The translations under genes and the position numbers were made by a program. From assembly GCF_010731535.1 (NCBI RefSeq), contig NZ_AP022581.1, positions 2,799,952 through 2,863,951 of the forward strand: DNA of 64,000 nt. The letters are read 5' to 3'. Position 1 is the first letter of the stretch. Every line of letters begins with the position of its first letter. Source of the stretch: Mycobacterium lacus (GTDB lineage Bacteria > Actinomycetota > Actinomycetes > Mycobacteriales > Mycobacteriaceae). Below, one piece after another: positions 8,620 through 18,499 of this stretch. Below the pieces are notes generated by a model. That model made no database searches and had not been told where the DNA came from. It worked only from the letters and a program-made list of their open reading frames with translations.

Positions 8620-9597
8620 ATGAGCGACTTAAGCCCCAAGCCGTCCCGCCACCACATCTGGCGAATCAGTCTCAGGACGCTCTCCAAGAGCTGGGACGAC
8701 TCGATCTTCTCGGAGTCAGCACAAGCAGGTTTTTGGTCAGCCCTATCCCTACCGCCGCTGCTATTGGGATTGTTGGGCAGCTTGGTCTATGTGGCTCCGT
8801 TGTTCGGCCAGGACACGCTGCCCGCCATCGAAAAAACCATCATCTCCACGGCCCACAGCTTCTTTTCCTCCAGCGTCGTCAACGAGATCATCGAGCCGAC
8901 CATCCGCGACATCACCACCAATGCGCGTGGCGAGGTGGTGTCGCTGGGGTTCGTGATCTCGCTATGGGCGGGGTCGTCGGCGATCTCGGCATACGTCGAT
9001 GCCGTGGTCGAGGCTCATGACCAGACTCCGCTGCGGCATCCGGTGCGGCAGCGATTCTTCGCGCTGTTCCTGTATGTGGTGATGCTGGTGTTCGTCGTTG
9101 CGACCGCGCCGGTGATGGTGGTGGGCCCGCGCAAGGTGAGCGAGCACATCCCGTACAGTTTGGCCAACATACTGCGCTACGGCTACTACCCCGCGCTGAT
9201 TCTGGGACTGCTGGTCGGGGTCATCGTCCTGTACCGGGTGGCGCTGCCGGTACCGCTGCCGACGCACCGCCTGGTCGTCGGCGCCGTGCTGGCGATCGCG
9301 GTGTTCCTGATTGCCACCCTGGGCCTGCGGTTTTACCTGAGGTGGATCACCAGCACCGGCTACACCTACGGCGCGCTGGCCACCCCCATCGCGTTCCTGT
9401 TGTTCGCGTTCATCGGCGGCTTCGCGATCATGCTGGGGGCCGAACTCAATGCCGCCATCCAGGAAGAATGGCCGGCGCCGGCGACACATGCCCACCGGCT
9501 GCGCAACTGGCTGCTGTCACGCACCCGCGACATCACCGCGACGACAGATGCGGGGGCGCCGCAACAAAACACCGCCGCCGCAGAGCCGCCGGGCTGA
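8620..9597 (+). CDS. YihY/BrkB-family integral membrane protein
   Basis: A 325-residue protein with about six hydrophobic segments, at roughly 40-65, 105-130, 140-170, 180-205, 210-235 and 245-275. The YihY/virulence factor BrkB signature sits in the second half (YGALATPIAFLLFAFIGGFA, then MLGAELNAA). It corresponds to Rv2707. The family was once called RNase BN but is now regarded as an inner-membrane protein of unknown transport function. An alternative ATG at 8608 would add four residues; neither start has a clear ribosome-binding site. The DUF3039 gene converges, with its stop starting at the next base. Confidence 0.88.
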   Translation: MSDLSPKPSRHHIWRISLRTLSKSWDDSIFSESAQAGFWSALSLPPLLLGLLGSLVYVAPLFGQDTLPAIEKTIISTAHSFFSSSVVNEIIEPTIRDITTNARGEVVSLGFVISLWAGSSAISAYVDAVVEAHDQTPLRHPVRQRFFALFLYVVMLVFVVATAPVMVVGPRKVSEHIPYSLANILRYGYYPALILGLLVGVIVLYRVALPVPLPTHRLVVGAVLAIAVFLIATLGLRFYLRWITSTGYTYGALATPIAFLLFAFIGGFAIMLGAELNAAIQEEWPAPATHAHRLRNWLLSRTRDITATTDAGAPQQNTAAAEPPG

Positions 9598-9837
9598 TCA
9601 GCCTTTTTTGAGCCTGTCGTAGATCTGCTTGCAGTCTGGACAGACCGGCGAGCCCGGCTTGGCGGCCCGGGTGACCGGAAATACCTCACCGCACAACGCC
9701 ACCACGTGGGTGCCCATAACCGCGCTCTCGGCGATCTTGTCCTTCTTCACGTAGTGGAAGTACCTAGGGACATCACTGCCGGTCCCGTCATCGACGCGTT
9801 CTTCGGCGTCGGTGCGTTCGATCGTCTGGGTGCGCAT
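9598..9837 (-). CDS. DUF3039 family zinc-motif protein
   Basis: A 79-residue protein (Rv2708c position) with the DUF3039 landmarks PRYFHYVKKDKIAESAVMGT, VALCGE and CPDCKQIYDRLKKG. Three cysteines (one in VALCGE, two in CPDC) and a nearby histidine suggest zinc binding. Its stop is adjacent to the stop of the YihY gene. The function is unknown; the family is restricted to actinobacteria and often lies near sigB/ideR. Confidence 0.88.
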   Translation of the reverse strand: MRTQTIERTDAEERVDDGTGSDVPRYFHYVKKDKIAESAVMGTHVVALCGEVFPVTRAAKPGSPVCPDCKQIYDRLKKG

Positions 9838-9894
9838 ACCTCACATTGTGCCCCCTGACTCCCCCCGAAACCGAACCAAGCCGGAATCGATCGC

Positions 9895-10344
9895 GTGTGG
9901 GAGAGTGGAGTGATGAAGCGCGGCTCCGAGCTGGGTTTCGGTGGCGGGTACGACGACAGGTTCGACGACTTCGACGATAGGGGCCGCCCGGTCCTCATCA
10001 CCACCGCCGCTCCCTCGTACGAGGTGGAGCATCGTGCGCGAGTGCGGAAGTATCTGACCCTGATGGCGTTCCGGATTCCGGCGCTCATTTTGGCCGCGGT
10101 CGCCTACGGCGCTTGGCACAACGGTCTGATCTGCCTTCTGATCGTGGCAGTGTCGGTGCCGTTGCCGTGGATGGCCGTCCTGATCGCCAACGACCGACCG
10201 CCCCGCCGCGCCGACGAGCCTCGTCGATTCGACCGCGCCCGGCGACGCACCCCGCTGTTCCCGACGGCCGAACGGCCGGCGCTCGAGCCGCGGCGACACC
10301 CGGCGCCGCAGTCGGACTCGCCGGACCTCCAGGACGAGAGCTAG
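9895..10344 (+). CDS. DUF3099 family membrane protein
   Basis: A 149-residue protein (Rv2709 position) with a Gly/Asp-rich N-terminus, two hydrophobic segments at about residues 57-75 and 78-100, and a basic, Pro-rich C-terminal tail. This is the DUF3099 layout. GTG 9895 gives a length close to the 148 residues of the M. tuberculosis protein; an in-frame ATG at 9913 (MKRGSELG) is an alternative. The function is unknown. The sigB promoter region follows downstream. Confidence 0.82.
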   Translation: MWESGVMKRGSELGFGGGYDDRFDDFDDRGRPVLITTAAPSYEVEHRARVRKYLTLMAFRIPALILAAVAYGAWHNGLICLLIVAVSVPLPWMAVLIANDRPPRRADEPRRFDRARRRTPLFPTAERPALEPRRHPAPQSDSPDLQDES

Positions 10345-10466
10345 CCGGAGCTAGCCGAGAGTTGGCCGGGCTTGCGACTAACCGTCGACTCGCCAAGGCT
10401 TCTCAGGACATTCTCAGGTCACCGGGACATTTCTGCACGTCAGGGTGTGTGAGATGGCGAGTGCGT

Positions 10467-10494
10467 GGGAACTCCTAGCGCGTATCCGTCGTTA
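10467..10494 (+). promoter_or_regulatory. ECF-type (SigE-like) promoter for sigB
   Basis: GGGAAC at 10467-10472 and CGTTA at 10490-10494 are separated by 17 bp, a good match to the GGAAC...CGTT consensus of mycobacterial ECF sigma factors SigE/SigH. The -10 lies 35 bp before the sigB start. In M. tuberculosis sigB is transcribed by SigE under envelope stress, so conserved control is likely. Confidence 0.8.
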
Positions 10495-10529
10495 ATCCAC
10501 GTGACAGTGCAAGCCGATTGGAGGTCGCT

Positions 10530-11501
10530 ATGGCACAGCCCACCACACGGGGCACCACGAACCGGGTTGACGGCGATCTGGATGCTCAAAGCCCCGCAGC
10601 GGACTTGGTGCGCGTGTATCTGAACGGCATCGGCAAGACGGCGTTGCTCACCGCCGCGGACGAGGTCGAGCTGGCGAAGCGCATCGAGGCTGGGCTGTAT
10701 GCCGAGCATCTGCTCGAAACCCGGAAGCGCCTCGGGGAGAACCGCAAACGCGATCTGGCGACCGTGGTCCGCGACGGCGAGGCGGCACGCCGCCACCTGC
10801 TGGAAGCGAACCTACGGCTGGTCGTGTCGCTGGCCAAACGCTACACGGGTCGGGGAATGCCGCTGCTGGACCTCATCCAGGAAGGCAACCTGGGCCTGAT
10901 CCGCGCGATGGAAAAGTTCGACTACACAAAGGGATTCAAGTTCTCGACGTATGCCACCTGGTGGATCCGTCAGGCGATCACCCGCGGTATGGCCGACCAG
11001 AGCCGCACCATACGGCTCCCGGTGCACCTCGTGGAGCAGGTCAACAAGCTGGCGCGGATCAAGCGCGAGATGCACCAGAACCTGGGCCGCGAAGCGACCG
11101 ACGAGGAGCTGGCCGCGGAGTCCGGCATCCCCATCGACAAGATCAACGACCTGCTCGAGCACAGCCGTGACCCGGTGAGCCTGGACATGCCGGTCGGCTC
11201 CGAGGAAGAGGCCCCGCTCGGTGACTTCATCGAGGACGCCGAAGCCATGTCCGCGGAGAACGCGGTCATCGCCGAGCTGCTGCACACCGACATCCGCAGT
11301 GTGCTGGCGACTCTCGACGAGCGCGAGCATCAAGTGATTCGGCTGCGCTTCGGCTTGGACGACGGCCAGCCACGCACCCTGGATCAAATCGGCAAGCTGT
11401 TCGGCCTGTCCCGCGAGCGGGTCCGCCAGATCGAGCGAGACGTAATGTCCAAGCTGCGCCACGGCGAGCGGGCCGATCGGCTTCGGTCGTACGCCAGTTG
11501 A
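10530..11501 (+). CDS. sigB: Alternative principal-like sigma factor SigB
   Basis: A 323-residue group 2 sigma-70, the same length as M. tuberculosis SigB. Regions 1.2 to 4 are present and almost identical to SigA ([20 protein letters not shown] in region 2; [20 protein letters not shown] in region 4), but the long acidic N-terminal extension is missing. It serves stationary phase and general stress. The ATG at 10530 has GAGG at 10521-10524. Expression probably depends on the ECF promoter upstream. A strong hairpin follows the gene, and ideR lies 136 bp downstream in the same direction. Confidence 0.96.
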   Translation: MAQPTTRGTTNRVDGDLDAQSPAADLVRVYLNGIGKTALLTAADEVELAKRIEAGLYAEHLLETRKRLGENRKRDLATVVRDGEAARRHLLEANLRLVVSLAKRYTGRGMPLLDLIQEGNLGLIRAMEKFDYTKGFKFSTYATWWIRQAITRGMADQSRTIRLPVHLVEQVNKLARIKREMHQNLGREATDEELAAESGIPIDKINDLLEHSRDPVSLDMPVGSEEEAPLGDFIEDAEAMSAENAVIAELLHTDIRSVLATLDEREHQVIRLRFGLDDGQPRTLDQIGKLFGLSRERVRQIERDVMSKLRHGERADRLRSYAS

Positions 11502-11536
11502 GCCTGACGGTAACCCATACCTAGGTAGCAGACGGT

Positions 11537-11562
11537 ATGCCCGCCGCGGTCGCGGCGGGCAT
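11537..11562 (+). terminator. Perfect GC hairpin between sigB and ideR
   Basis: ATGCCCGCCGCG and its exact reverse complement form 12-bp arms around a 2-base loop (GT). No T-run follows, as is usual for mycobacterial terminator-like hairpins. It lies 35 bp after the sigB stop and 75 bp before ideR, so it probably ends or attenuates sigB transcripts. Confidence 0.65.
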
Positions 11563-11637
11563 GCTGCTGCCATGGGAGCGTTGGCGAACCATTTCTGCAC
11601 CTGGCCAAGTAGACTCGGCTGCAATGGAGGGTGCTGA

Positions 11638-12327
11638 ATGAACGAGTTGGTTGATACCACCGAGATGTACCTGCGCACGATCTACGACCTCGAGGAGGAG
11701 GGCGTAATTCCGCTGCGTGCCCGTATCGCCGAAAGGCTCGAGCAGAGCGGGCCCACCGTCAGCCAGACCGTATCGCGGATGGAGCGCGACGGCCTGCTCC
11801 GCGTGGCCGGCGACCGCCACCTAGAGCTCACCGAGAAGGGCCGAGCGCTGGCCATCGCGGTGATGCGCAAGCACCGGTTGGCCGAACGGCTACTCGTCGA
11901 CGTCATCGGGTTGCCGTGGGAAGAAGTGCACGCCGAGGCATGCCGGTGGGAGCACGTGATGAGCGAGGACGTCGAGCGCCGACTCGTCAAGGTGCTCAAT
12001 AACCCGACCACGTCGCCGTTCGGCAACCCGATTCCGGGCCTGCTGGACCTTGGCGTGGGCCCGGAGTCCGGCGCCGACGACGCCAACCTGGTCCGGTTGA
12101 CCGAGCTGCCGGCCGGGTCGCCGGTGGCCGTCGTGGTTCGTCAGCTCACCGAGCATGTGCAGGGCGATATCGATCTCATCACTCGGCTCAAAGACGCCGG
12201 CGTCGTGCCCAATGCCCGAGTGACCGTCGAGATAAGCCCTGCCGGCGTGACCATCCTCATACCGGGTCACGAAAACGTCACCCTGGCGCACGAGATGGCG
12301 CACGCGGTCAGGGTCGAGAAGGTCTGA
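11638..12327 (+). CDS. ideR: Iron-dependent transcription regulator IdeR
   Basis: A 229-residue DtxR-family repressor. The N-terminal winged helix is at 1-73 with recognition region GPTVSQTVSRMERDG at 38-52, the dimerisation/metal domain at 74-140 and an SH3-like domain at the C-terminus. Metal ligands are all present at the expected positions: Met10, His79, Glu83, His98, Cys102, Glu105 and His106. With Fe2+ it represses siderophore genes and activates iron storage. The gene starts with ATG after GGAGGGTGCTGA, a good ribosome-binding site. It follows sigB, as in other mycobacteria. Confidence 0.96.
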   Translation: MNELVDTTEMYLRTIYDLEEEGVIPLRARIAERLEQSGPTVSQTVSRMERDGLLRVAGDRHLELTEKGRALAIAVMRKHRLAERLLVDVIGLPWEEVHAEACRWEHVMSEDVERRLVKVLNNPTTSPFGNPIPGLLDLGVGPESGADDANLVRLTELPAGSPVAVVVRQLTEHVQGDIDLITRLKDAGVVPNARVTVEISPAGVTILIPGHENVTLAHEMAHAVRVEKV

Positions 12328-12348
12328 AACATCGCAAGACCCGAGCGC

Positions 12349-13407
12349 CTATCCGGCGCGTCGCCCAAACGGACGACGCGGGGGTAACCGCACACCGAGC
12401 CGTTTCGCCAGCCGGTAGCCGGTCGCCGCGAGTTCACGGATGCGCTCCGGCCGAAGCCCTGACTGCAATGCCGTGTCCAGCATCCCCGCCATCCGATGGT
12501 CGGGATCGCACCGCAGCGCGGCCTCAAGCGACACCCCGGCCAACGGCCCGTCACCGCGGGCATAGGCGCTGAACGCGAGCAGCACCAGCGCCTCGACGCG
12601 CCATGGCCGTGGCAGCACGCGCGCCAACACGGCCCACAAGGCCTCGGCTTCGCCAGCGGTTTCGCCCACGGCCAGGGCATACAGCGTGTCACGCACCTGC
12701 ACGTCTGCCAGTGCGCAGCCCAGCTCCGCCAGCTCGGCGTCACAGAGCGGTACCCCGTCGGCGACCCTAGCGGCGGCCACCATTGCGTTTTCCACGTCCC
12801 GGCGGCTGCAGCCCGCGGGATCCGCGCGGCGGGCGAGCTCGCGCGCCGCCGCCTGCCGCTCGAGGGCGAGGGCCAGCTGGGTACTGCGCGCCCGATCGTC
12901 GACCGCAATCACGGCTTGCAGATCGGCGCGCCTCGGGTAGAGCCGACGGCCGTCCAACACCGCCGCCGCGGCCAGTGGCGACGCCGAAGGATCGTCGACC
13001 ACGCCGGCCGAGCCGCAGCCGTCGGCGCAATGCCACTGCCCGCCGCGGGCTATCCGGTCCACCACATGCGCTGCCCAGAGCACAATGTCGTACCGTGCCA
13101 ATGCCGTTGTGAGCGTCGAGCACAATTGCCGATATTCCTCATTGCACGCCGGGCAGTGTGCATGCTCCGCGTCGACAATCACCGCGATCGCGGCCTCAGG
13201 CTCAGCCGCGGCGGCCAGTTCAGCGAGATCGCCAATCCGGTCGGCGAGCTCTGTGGAGAGGTCCGCCCGCAGGACCGAGCCCAGTTGGCCACCGTCCACC
13301 GACACCAGGACCAGCGAATCTTCCGGCACGAAGCCGAGAATGGCCGGTAACGCGGCGATCAGCGCACCGGGGCGGTTGAGTTCGAAGTCAGGCGCATGCG
13401 TCGTCAT
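12349..13407 (-). CDS. DUF4192 domain protein
   Basis: A 352-residue protein (Rv2712c position) with the DUF4192 start motif FELNRPGALIAALPAILGFV and PEDSLVLVSVDG at residues 6-40. The C-terminal half contains helical repeats rich in Ala and Leu. Cysteine pairs near residues 88-91 (CPAC) and around 130 may bind metal. The function is unknown; the family is restricted to actinobacteria. It converges on ideR with 21 bp between stops. ATG 13407 was preferred over 13416, three codons upstream. Confidence 0.85.
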   Translation of the reverse strand: MTTHAPDFELNRPGALIAALPAILGFVPEDSLVLVSVDGGQLGSVLRADLSTELADRIGDLAELAAAAEPEAAIAVIVDAEHAHCPACNEEYRQLCSTLTTALARYDIVLWAAHVVDRIARGGQWHCADGCGSAGVVDDPSASPLAAAAVLDGRRLYPRRADLQAVIAVDDRARSTQLALALERQAAARELARRADPAGCSRRDVENAMVAAARVADGVPLCDAELAELGCALADVQVRDTLYALAVGETAGEAEALWAVLARVLPRPWRVEALVLLAFSAYARGDGPLAGVSLEAALRCDPDHRMAGMLDTALQSGLRPERIRELAATGYRLAKRLGVRLPPRRPFGRRAG

Positions 13408-13521
13408 GACCATCAACGCTGACGCCCCGCACCGTCAGGGGGTGCTCGCGCGACGTGATTGAGGCAGGCATCTGTGGAGAAAGTCACGACTGTGGGCTCT
13501 ATCGTCTATCTCATGGGTTCG

Positions 13522-14928
13522 ATGCAGGAGTACGACATTGTCGTCATCGGCTCGGGGCCAGGCGGCCAGAAGGCCGCCATCGCCGCAGCCAAGTTGGGCA
13601 AGACGGTTGCGATCATTGAACGCGGCCGAATGCTCGGCGGGGTGTGCGTGAATACGGGCACGATCCCGTCCAAGACGTTGCGCGAGGCGGTGCTTTACCT
13701 CACCGGCATGAACCAGCGCGAGCTCTACGGCGCGAGCTACCGCGTGAAAGACCGGATCACCCCGGCCGACCTACTGAGACGAACCCAACACGTGATCGGC
13801 AAGGAAGTCGACGTGGTGCGCAACCAGTTGATGCGCAACCGAGTCGACCTGTTGGTGGGGCACGGCCGGTTCGTTGACCCGCACACCATCGTCATCGAAG
13901 ACCCGGGCCGCAGGGAGATGACCACCGTCACCGGCGATTACATCGTCATCGCCACCGGCACCCGGCCGGCGCGCCCGTCTGGAGTCGAGTTCGACGAGCA
14001 ACGCGTGCTGGACTCCGACGGCATCCTCGATCTCAGGTCGCTCCCGTCCTCGATGGTCGTGGTCGGTGCCGGAGTGATCGGCATTGAGTACGCCTCCATG
14101 TTCGCCGCGCTGGGCACCAAGGTGACCGTCGTGGAAAAGCGCGAAAACATGCTGGACTTCTGCGACCCTGAGGTGGTCGAAGCGCTGAAATTCCACCTGC
14201 GCGACTTGGCGGTCACCTTCCGGTTCGGCGAGGAAGTGACCGCGGTCGACGTCGGCTCTGCGGGCACCGTCACCACCCTGGCCAGCGGCAAGCAGATTCC
14301 CGCCGAGACTGTGATGTACTCCGCGGGACGCCAAGGGCAGACTGATCACCTCGACCTACACAACGCCGGGCTGCAGGTCGAAGGCCGCGGACGGATCTGG
14401 GTCGATGAGCAGTTCAAGACCAAGGTGGACCACATCTATGCCGTCGGCGACGTCATCGGCTTCCCCGCCCTGGCCGCGACCTCGATGGAGCAGGGCCGGC
14501 TGGCCGCCTACCACGCCTTCGGCGAACCCACCGACGGTATCACCGAGCTGCAACCCATCGGGATCTACTCGATTCCCGAGATCTCCTATGTGGGGGCCAC
14601 CGAGGTGGAGTTGACCAAGGACTCAATCCCATACGAGGTTGGGGTGGCCCGGTATCGCGAACTCGCGCGGGGGCAGATCGCCGGCGACTCCTACGGCATG
14701 CTCAAGCTGCTGGTTTCCACCGAGGATCGCAAGCTGCTCGGGGTGCACATATTCGGCACCAGCGCCACCGAGATGGTGCACATCGGGCAGGCCGTGATGG
14801 GGTGCGGAGGCACCGTCGACTACCTGGTCGACGCGGTGTTCAACTATCCGACGTTCTCCGAGGCCTACAAGGTCGCCGCGCTGGACGTGACGAACAAGAT
14901 GCGGGCGCTCAGTCAGTTCCGCCGCTGA
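13522..14928 (+). CDS. sthA: Soluble pyridine nucleotide transhydrogenase
   Basis: A 468-residue flavoprotein of the pyridine nucleotide-disulfide oxidoreductase family, the same length as M. tuberculosis SthA. The FAD-binding [10 protein letters not shown] lies at 10-19, the NAD(P) Rossmann motif [13 protein letters not shown] in the middle, and the second FAD motif [16 protein letters not shown] after it. At the usual redox-active site there is Cys42 but Thr47 replaces the second cysteine, as in other SthA proteins, so it is a transhydrogenase rather than a disulfide reductase. It interconverts NADPH and NADH pools. ATG 13522 was chosen over upstream in-frame codons. Confidence 0.94.
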   Translation: MQEYDIVVIGSGPGGQKAAIAAAKLGKTVAIIERGRMLGGVCVNTGTIPSKTLREAVLYLTGMNQRELYGASYRVKDRITPADLLRRTQHVIGKEVDVVRNQLMRNRVDLLVGHGRFVDPHTIVIEDPGRREMTTVTGDYIVIATGTRPARPSGVEFDEQRVLDSDGILDLRSLPSSMVVVGAGVIGIEYASMFAALGTKVTVVEKRENMLDFCDPEVVEALKFHLRDLAVTFRFGEEVTAVDVGSAGTVTTLASGKQIPAETVMYSAGRQGQTDHLDLHNAGLQVEGRGRIWVDEQFKTKVDHIYAVGDVIGFPALAATSMEQGRLAAYHAFGEPTDGITELQPIGIYSIPEISYVGATEVELTKDSIPYEVGVARYRELARGQIAGDSYGMLKLLVSTEDRKLLGVHIFGTSATEMVHIGQAVMGCGGTVDYLVDAVFNYPTFSEAYKVAALDVTNKMRALSQFRR

Positions 14929-15118
14929 CCCGTCGCGCGACGATGCGGACCGGAACGGTCCGAGGTGGGGGATCCCCATGCGACGAGCGGCCTGTCAGCA
15001 AATGCCGCCGCACTTCTTCGCAACGACGCGCCAGTTGCTGTTCAATTATTGGTCCCCGTCGATTTGAGGGACACTGGTTGGGAAGCCCAGGAGCGACCCT
15101 CGAGAGGAGGCAAAACCC

Positions 15119-16096
15119 ATGGCTCACGATCAGGACCCCGAAGAGGGACAGTACTACCAGCCAGGCCAACCCGGCATGTACGAGCTCGAGTTCCCGGCGC
15201 CTCAGTTGGTGACCTCCGATGGCCGCGGTCCGGTATTAGTGCACGCTTTGGAGGGCTTCTCCGACGCGGGGCACGCGATCCGGCTGGCAGCCGCGCACCT
15301 CAAGGCTGCCCTGGACACAGAGCTCGTCGCGTCCTTTGCGATCGACGAGCTGCTGGACTATCGATCGCGGCGCCCGCTGATGACCTTCAAGACCGACCAC
15401 TTCACCCACTACGAGGATCCCGAGCTCAGCTTGTACGCGCTGCGCGACAGCGTCGGCACGCCGTTTCTGCTGCTGGCCGGCATGGAACCGGATCTGAAGT
15501 GGGAACGCTTCATCACGGCGGTGCGACTGCTGGCCGAGCGTCTGGGGGTACGGCAAACCATCGGCCTGGGTACCGTCCCGATGGCGGTTCCACACACCCG
15601 GCCGATCACGATGACTGCACACTCCAACAACCGAGAACTGATCGCCGACTTCCAGCCATGGATCTCCGAGATCCAGGTTCCTGGTAGCGCTTCCAACCTG
15701 CTGGAATACCGAATGGCCCAAAACGGTCACGAGGTCGTCGGGTTCACCGTGCACGTCCCGCACTACCTCACTCAAACCGACTACCCCGCCGCCGCCCAGG
15801 CGCTGCTTGAGCAAGTGGCAAAGACCGGATCGCTGCAGCTGCCGCTCGCGGCGCTGGCCGAAGCGGCAGCGGACATCCGGGCCAAGATCGACGAGCAGGT
15901 CCAGGCGAGCGCCGAGGTCGCTCAAGTGGTGGCCGCGCTCGAGCGTCAGTACGATGCGTTCATCGACGCTCAGGCGAACAGGTCGTTACTAGCACGCGAC
16001 GAAGACCTGCCTAGCGGCGACGAGCTTGGGGCCGAGTTCGAGCGATTCCTAGCTCAGCAGGCAGAGAAGAAGTTTGACGACGACGAACCGGCTTAA
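15119..16096 (+). CDS. PAC2 family protein
   Basis: A 325-residue protein (Rv2714 position) of the PAC2 (proteasome assembly chaperone 2-like) family. It includes LVHALEGFSDAGHAIRLAA at about residues 41-59 and MTAHSNNRELIADFQPW near 164-180. A strong GAGAGGAGG ribosome-binding site precedes the ATG. Archaeal and actinobacterial PAC2 proteins form trimers related to purine-nucleoside-phosphorylase-like folds; the role in actinobacteria is not settled. Mycobacteria have a proteasome, but a chaperone role here is only suggested by the family name. The next gene starts 43 bp after the stop. Confidence 0.88.
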   Translation: MAHDQDPEEGQYYQPGQPGMYELEFPAPQLVTSDGRGPVLVHALEGFSDAGHAIRLAAAHLKAALDTELVASFAIDELLDYRSRRPLMTFKTDHFTHYEDPELSLYALRDSVGTPFLLLAGMEPDLKWERFITAVRLLAERLGVRQTIGLGTVPMAVPHTRPITMTAHSNNRELIADFQPWISEIQVPGSASNLLEYRMAQNGHEVVGFTVHVPHYLTQTDYPAAAQALLEQVAKTGSLQLPLAALAEAAADIRAKIDEQVQASAEVAQVVAALERQYDAFIDAQANRSLLARDEDLPSGDELGAEFERFLAQQAEKKFDDDEPA

Positions 16097-16139
16097 CCCT
16101 CTCGAACGCCCCATTCAGCCCGACAACGAGGTTGGCGAG

Positions 16140-17165
16140 ATGACCGAGCGGAAGCGCAATCTTCGCCCGGTGCGGGAAGTGACTGCGCCCTCATTACAGT
16201 TCCGCACCATTCACGGTTACCAGCGGGCGTTCCGCATCGCGGGTGACGGGCCGGCAATTCTCCTGATCCATGGCATCGGTGACAATTCGACCACCTGGAA
16301 TGACATTCACGCCAAGCTCGCACAGCGGTTCACGGTCATCGCCCCGGATCTGCTGGGCCACGGGAAGTCCGACAAGCCGCGCGCCGACTATTCGGTCGCG
16401 GCGTACGCCAACGGAATGCGCGACCTGCTTAGCGTGCTCGATATCGAGCGGGTGACCGTTATCGGACATTCGCTTGGCGGTGGGGTGGCGATGCAATTCG
16501 CCTACCAATTCCCGCAGCTGGTCGAGCGGCTGGTTCTGGTCGCTGCCGGCGGCGTCACCAAGGATGTCAACGTCGTCCTGAGACTGGCCTCGTTGCCGAT
16601 GGGCAGCGAGGCCCTGGCCTTGCTGCGGTTACCCCTGGTGCTGCCTGCCGTTCAGCTGGTCGGGCGGGTGGTAGGCGTGGTGCTCGGATCGACCGGCCTG
16701 GGACGCGACCTGCCGAATGTGCTGCGGATCCTGGATGACCTACCGGAACCGACGGCCTCCTCGGCGTTCAGCCGCACCTTGCGGGCTGTGGTCGATTGGC
16801 GCGGGCAGATCGTCACCATGCTGGACCGATGTTATTTGACGCAGGCCATCCCGGTGCAGATCATTTGGGGCACGCGGGATGTGGTGGTACCGGTGCGCCA
16901 CGCCCACATGGCGCACGCCGCCATGCCGGGCTCCCAGCTGGAGATCTTCGAGGGCTCAGGCCATTTCCCGTTCCACGACGACCCAGCCCGATTCATCGAC
17001 GTCGTCCAGCGCTTCATCGACACCACCCAGCCCGCCGAATACGACCAGGTCGCGCTTCGCGAGTTGCTCCGCACGGGCAGCGGCGAACGTACGGTGTCGG
17101 GCCCGGCCGACACTCGCGTCGCCGTGCTGAACGCCATGGGCGCCGACGAACGCAGCGCCACCTGA
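16140..17165 (+). CDS. Alpha/beta hydrolase
   Basis: A 341-residue alpha/beta hydrolase-fold protein, the same length as Rv2715. The oxyanion loop HGIGDNS is at 44-50, the nucleophile elbow GHSLGGG places Ser111 as the nucleophile, and the late SGHFPFHD supplies the histidine. An Asp in the GTRDVVVP turn fits the acid position. A hydrophobic cap follows the nucleophile region. It is an esterase, epoxide hydrolase or C-C hydrolase; the substrate cannot be read from sequence. ATG 16140 follows GGCGAG; the upstream in-frame ATG at 16074 would overlap the PAC2 gene. Confidence 0.88.
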   Translation: MTERKRNLRPVREVTAPSLQFRTIHGYQRAFRIAGDGPAILLIHGIGDNSTTWNDIHAKLAQRFTVIAPDLLGHGKSDKPRADYSVAAYANGMRDLLSVLDIERVTVIGHSLGGGVAMQFAYQFPQLVERLVLVAAGGVTKDVNVVLRLASLPMGSEALALLRLPLVLPAVQLVGRVVGVVLGSTGLGRDLPNVLRILDDLPEPTASSAFSRTLRAVVDWRGQIVTMLDRCYLTQAIPVQIIWGTRDVVVPVRHAHMAHAAMPGSQLEIFEGSGHFPFHDDPARFIDVVQRFIDTTQPAEYDQVALRELLRTGSGERTVSGPADTRVAVLNAMGADERSAT

Positions 17166-17198
17166 TCATCTGGCCGCACCGCGTCGTACAGTCAGGCC

Positions 17199-17885
17199 AT
17201 GGGAATCGACGTCACGGTGTTGCGGGTTTTCACAGACTCGGACGGGAACTTCGGGAATCCGCTTGGCGTGGTCGATGCCAGCAAGGTTGAACCACGGGAT
17301 CGGCAGCACCTGGCGGCCCAATTGGGCTTCAGCGAAACGGTATTCGTTGACCTTCCCCACCCCGGCTCGACCACCGCACACGCTGCGATCTACACTCCGC
17401 GAACCGAGGTCCCGTTCGCCGGCCACCCAACCGTAGGGGCGTCCTGGTGGCTGCGCGAGAGCGGCATGCCGATCAACACGCTGCAGGTGCCGGCCGGCAT
17501 CGTGCAGGTGAGCTATGAAGGCGACCTCACCGCGATTAGAGCACGCGCAGAGTGGGCACCTGAGTTGGCCATCCACGACCTCGATTCACTCGACGATCTT
17601 GCGGCCGCCGACCCCGCCGATTTTCCCGACGACATCGCGCACTACCTGTGGACGTGGACCGACCGGGCGGCCGGATCATTGCGTGCCCGAATGTTTGCCG
17701 ACAACCTGGGCGTCCCGGAAGACGAAGCCACCGGTTCCGCGGCCGTACGGATGACCGACTACCTCAGCCGCGACCTCGTCATCATCCAGGGCAAGGGATC
17801 GATAATCGAAACCACCTGGAGCCCCGAGGGCTGGGTTCGGGTTGCCGGCCGGGTCGTCAACGACGGTGTCACACACGTTGACTGA
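17199..17885 (+). CDS. PhzF family isomerase-like protein
   Basis: A 228-residue PhzF/YHI9 family protein (Rv2716 position and length). The family start [19 protein letters not shown] is at residues 6-24, the sequence [13 protein letters not shown] lies near 73-85 with the conserved Gly-His-Pro, and EDEATGSAA lies near 180-188. PhzF proteins are isomerases or epimerases with a diaminopimelate-epimerase fold and a single catalytic Glu. It is shorter than typical 260-300-residue members. The substrate is unknown. It converges on the nitrobindin-like gene, whose stop lies 8 bp away. Confidence 0.88.
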   Translation: MGIDVTVLRVFTDSDGNFGNPLGVVDASKVEPRDRQHLAAQLGFSETVFVDLPHPGSTTAHAAIYTPRTEVPFAGHPTVGASWWLRESGMPINTLQVPAGIVQVSYEGDLTAIRARAEWAPELAIHDLDSLDDLAAADPADFPDDIAHYLWTWTDRAAGSLRARMFADNLGVPEDEATGSAAVRMTDYLSRDLVIIQGKGSIIETTWSPEGWVRVAGRVVNDGVTHVD

Positions 17886-17893
17886 CGCGGAGG

Positions 17894-18388
17894 TCAGTGC
17901 TGTCGGTGCAACGTGGCCGCGAGGTGATCCTGCAAGGGTTGCCCGACCGCGCCCATCCGCAACGCGTACGAAAGGTCGTCGCCCGCCACGCGTACGGAAC
18001 GGCCAAGTGCAGTTACCTCTTTGGCGGTCGGCGTCAATCCGATGGCCCCGATCGGACTCGTGGATAACTCGATCTCGACGAGGTCACCGGTCACCGAATA
18101 GGTGCCCACCTCGATTTCGGTGATGCCGCTCGGATGCGCCAGAACCAGTTCAACGTGACCTGGTCTCGGCACGCGGAGATACCCCGTCTCGGCGTGCAAC
18201 GGCTTCCCGTCGGCGACCGCCCTGGTCTTTTGCGCGTAGGCCAGAAATGGCTTGCCCACGTGGGAGAACAGGACTTCCTCGAAGTACTCGAACGGCTCGA
18301 TCGTCGGATACTTGCCCGCGCCACGGCCGGCCCAACTACCAAGCAGGGGCGCCAACTCCTCGAGGTCGGGGTGCAGGTCGGCAGGCAT
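17894..18388 (-). CDS. Nitrobindin-like heme-binding beta-barrel protein
   Basis: A 164-residue protein (Rv2717c position) of the DUF1794/THAP4 heme-binding family. The N-terminal strand shows the GxWxGxG motif (LGSWAGRGAGKYP) at about residues 16-28, and LRVPRPGHVELVLAHPSG lies near 72-89. The C-terminus (LQDHLAATLHRQH) has histidines at the position of the proximal heme ligand. Mycobacterial nitrobindins bind ferric heme and scavenge or isomerise reactive nitrogen species. It lies downstream of nrdR on the same strand with 111 bp between them. Confidence 0.88.
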   Translation of the reverse strand: MPADLHPDLEELAPLLGSWAGRGAGKYPTIEPFEYFEEVLFSHVGKPFLAYAQKTRAVADGKPLHAETGYLRVPRPGHVELVLAHPSGITEIEVGTYSVTGDLVEIELSTSPIGAIGLTPTAKEVTALGRSVRVAGDDLSYALRMGAVGQPLQDHLAATLHRQH

Positions 18389-18499
18389 GAAGCCAGCCTA
18401 GCGCCGCGACGATGCGGGCCGCGGAACGCGGCGTGCGGCGGGGTACCACCCGCGTGCGGGCAAGAGCGGGCCAATCCAACCGAGCCCCGCGACGATCCG

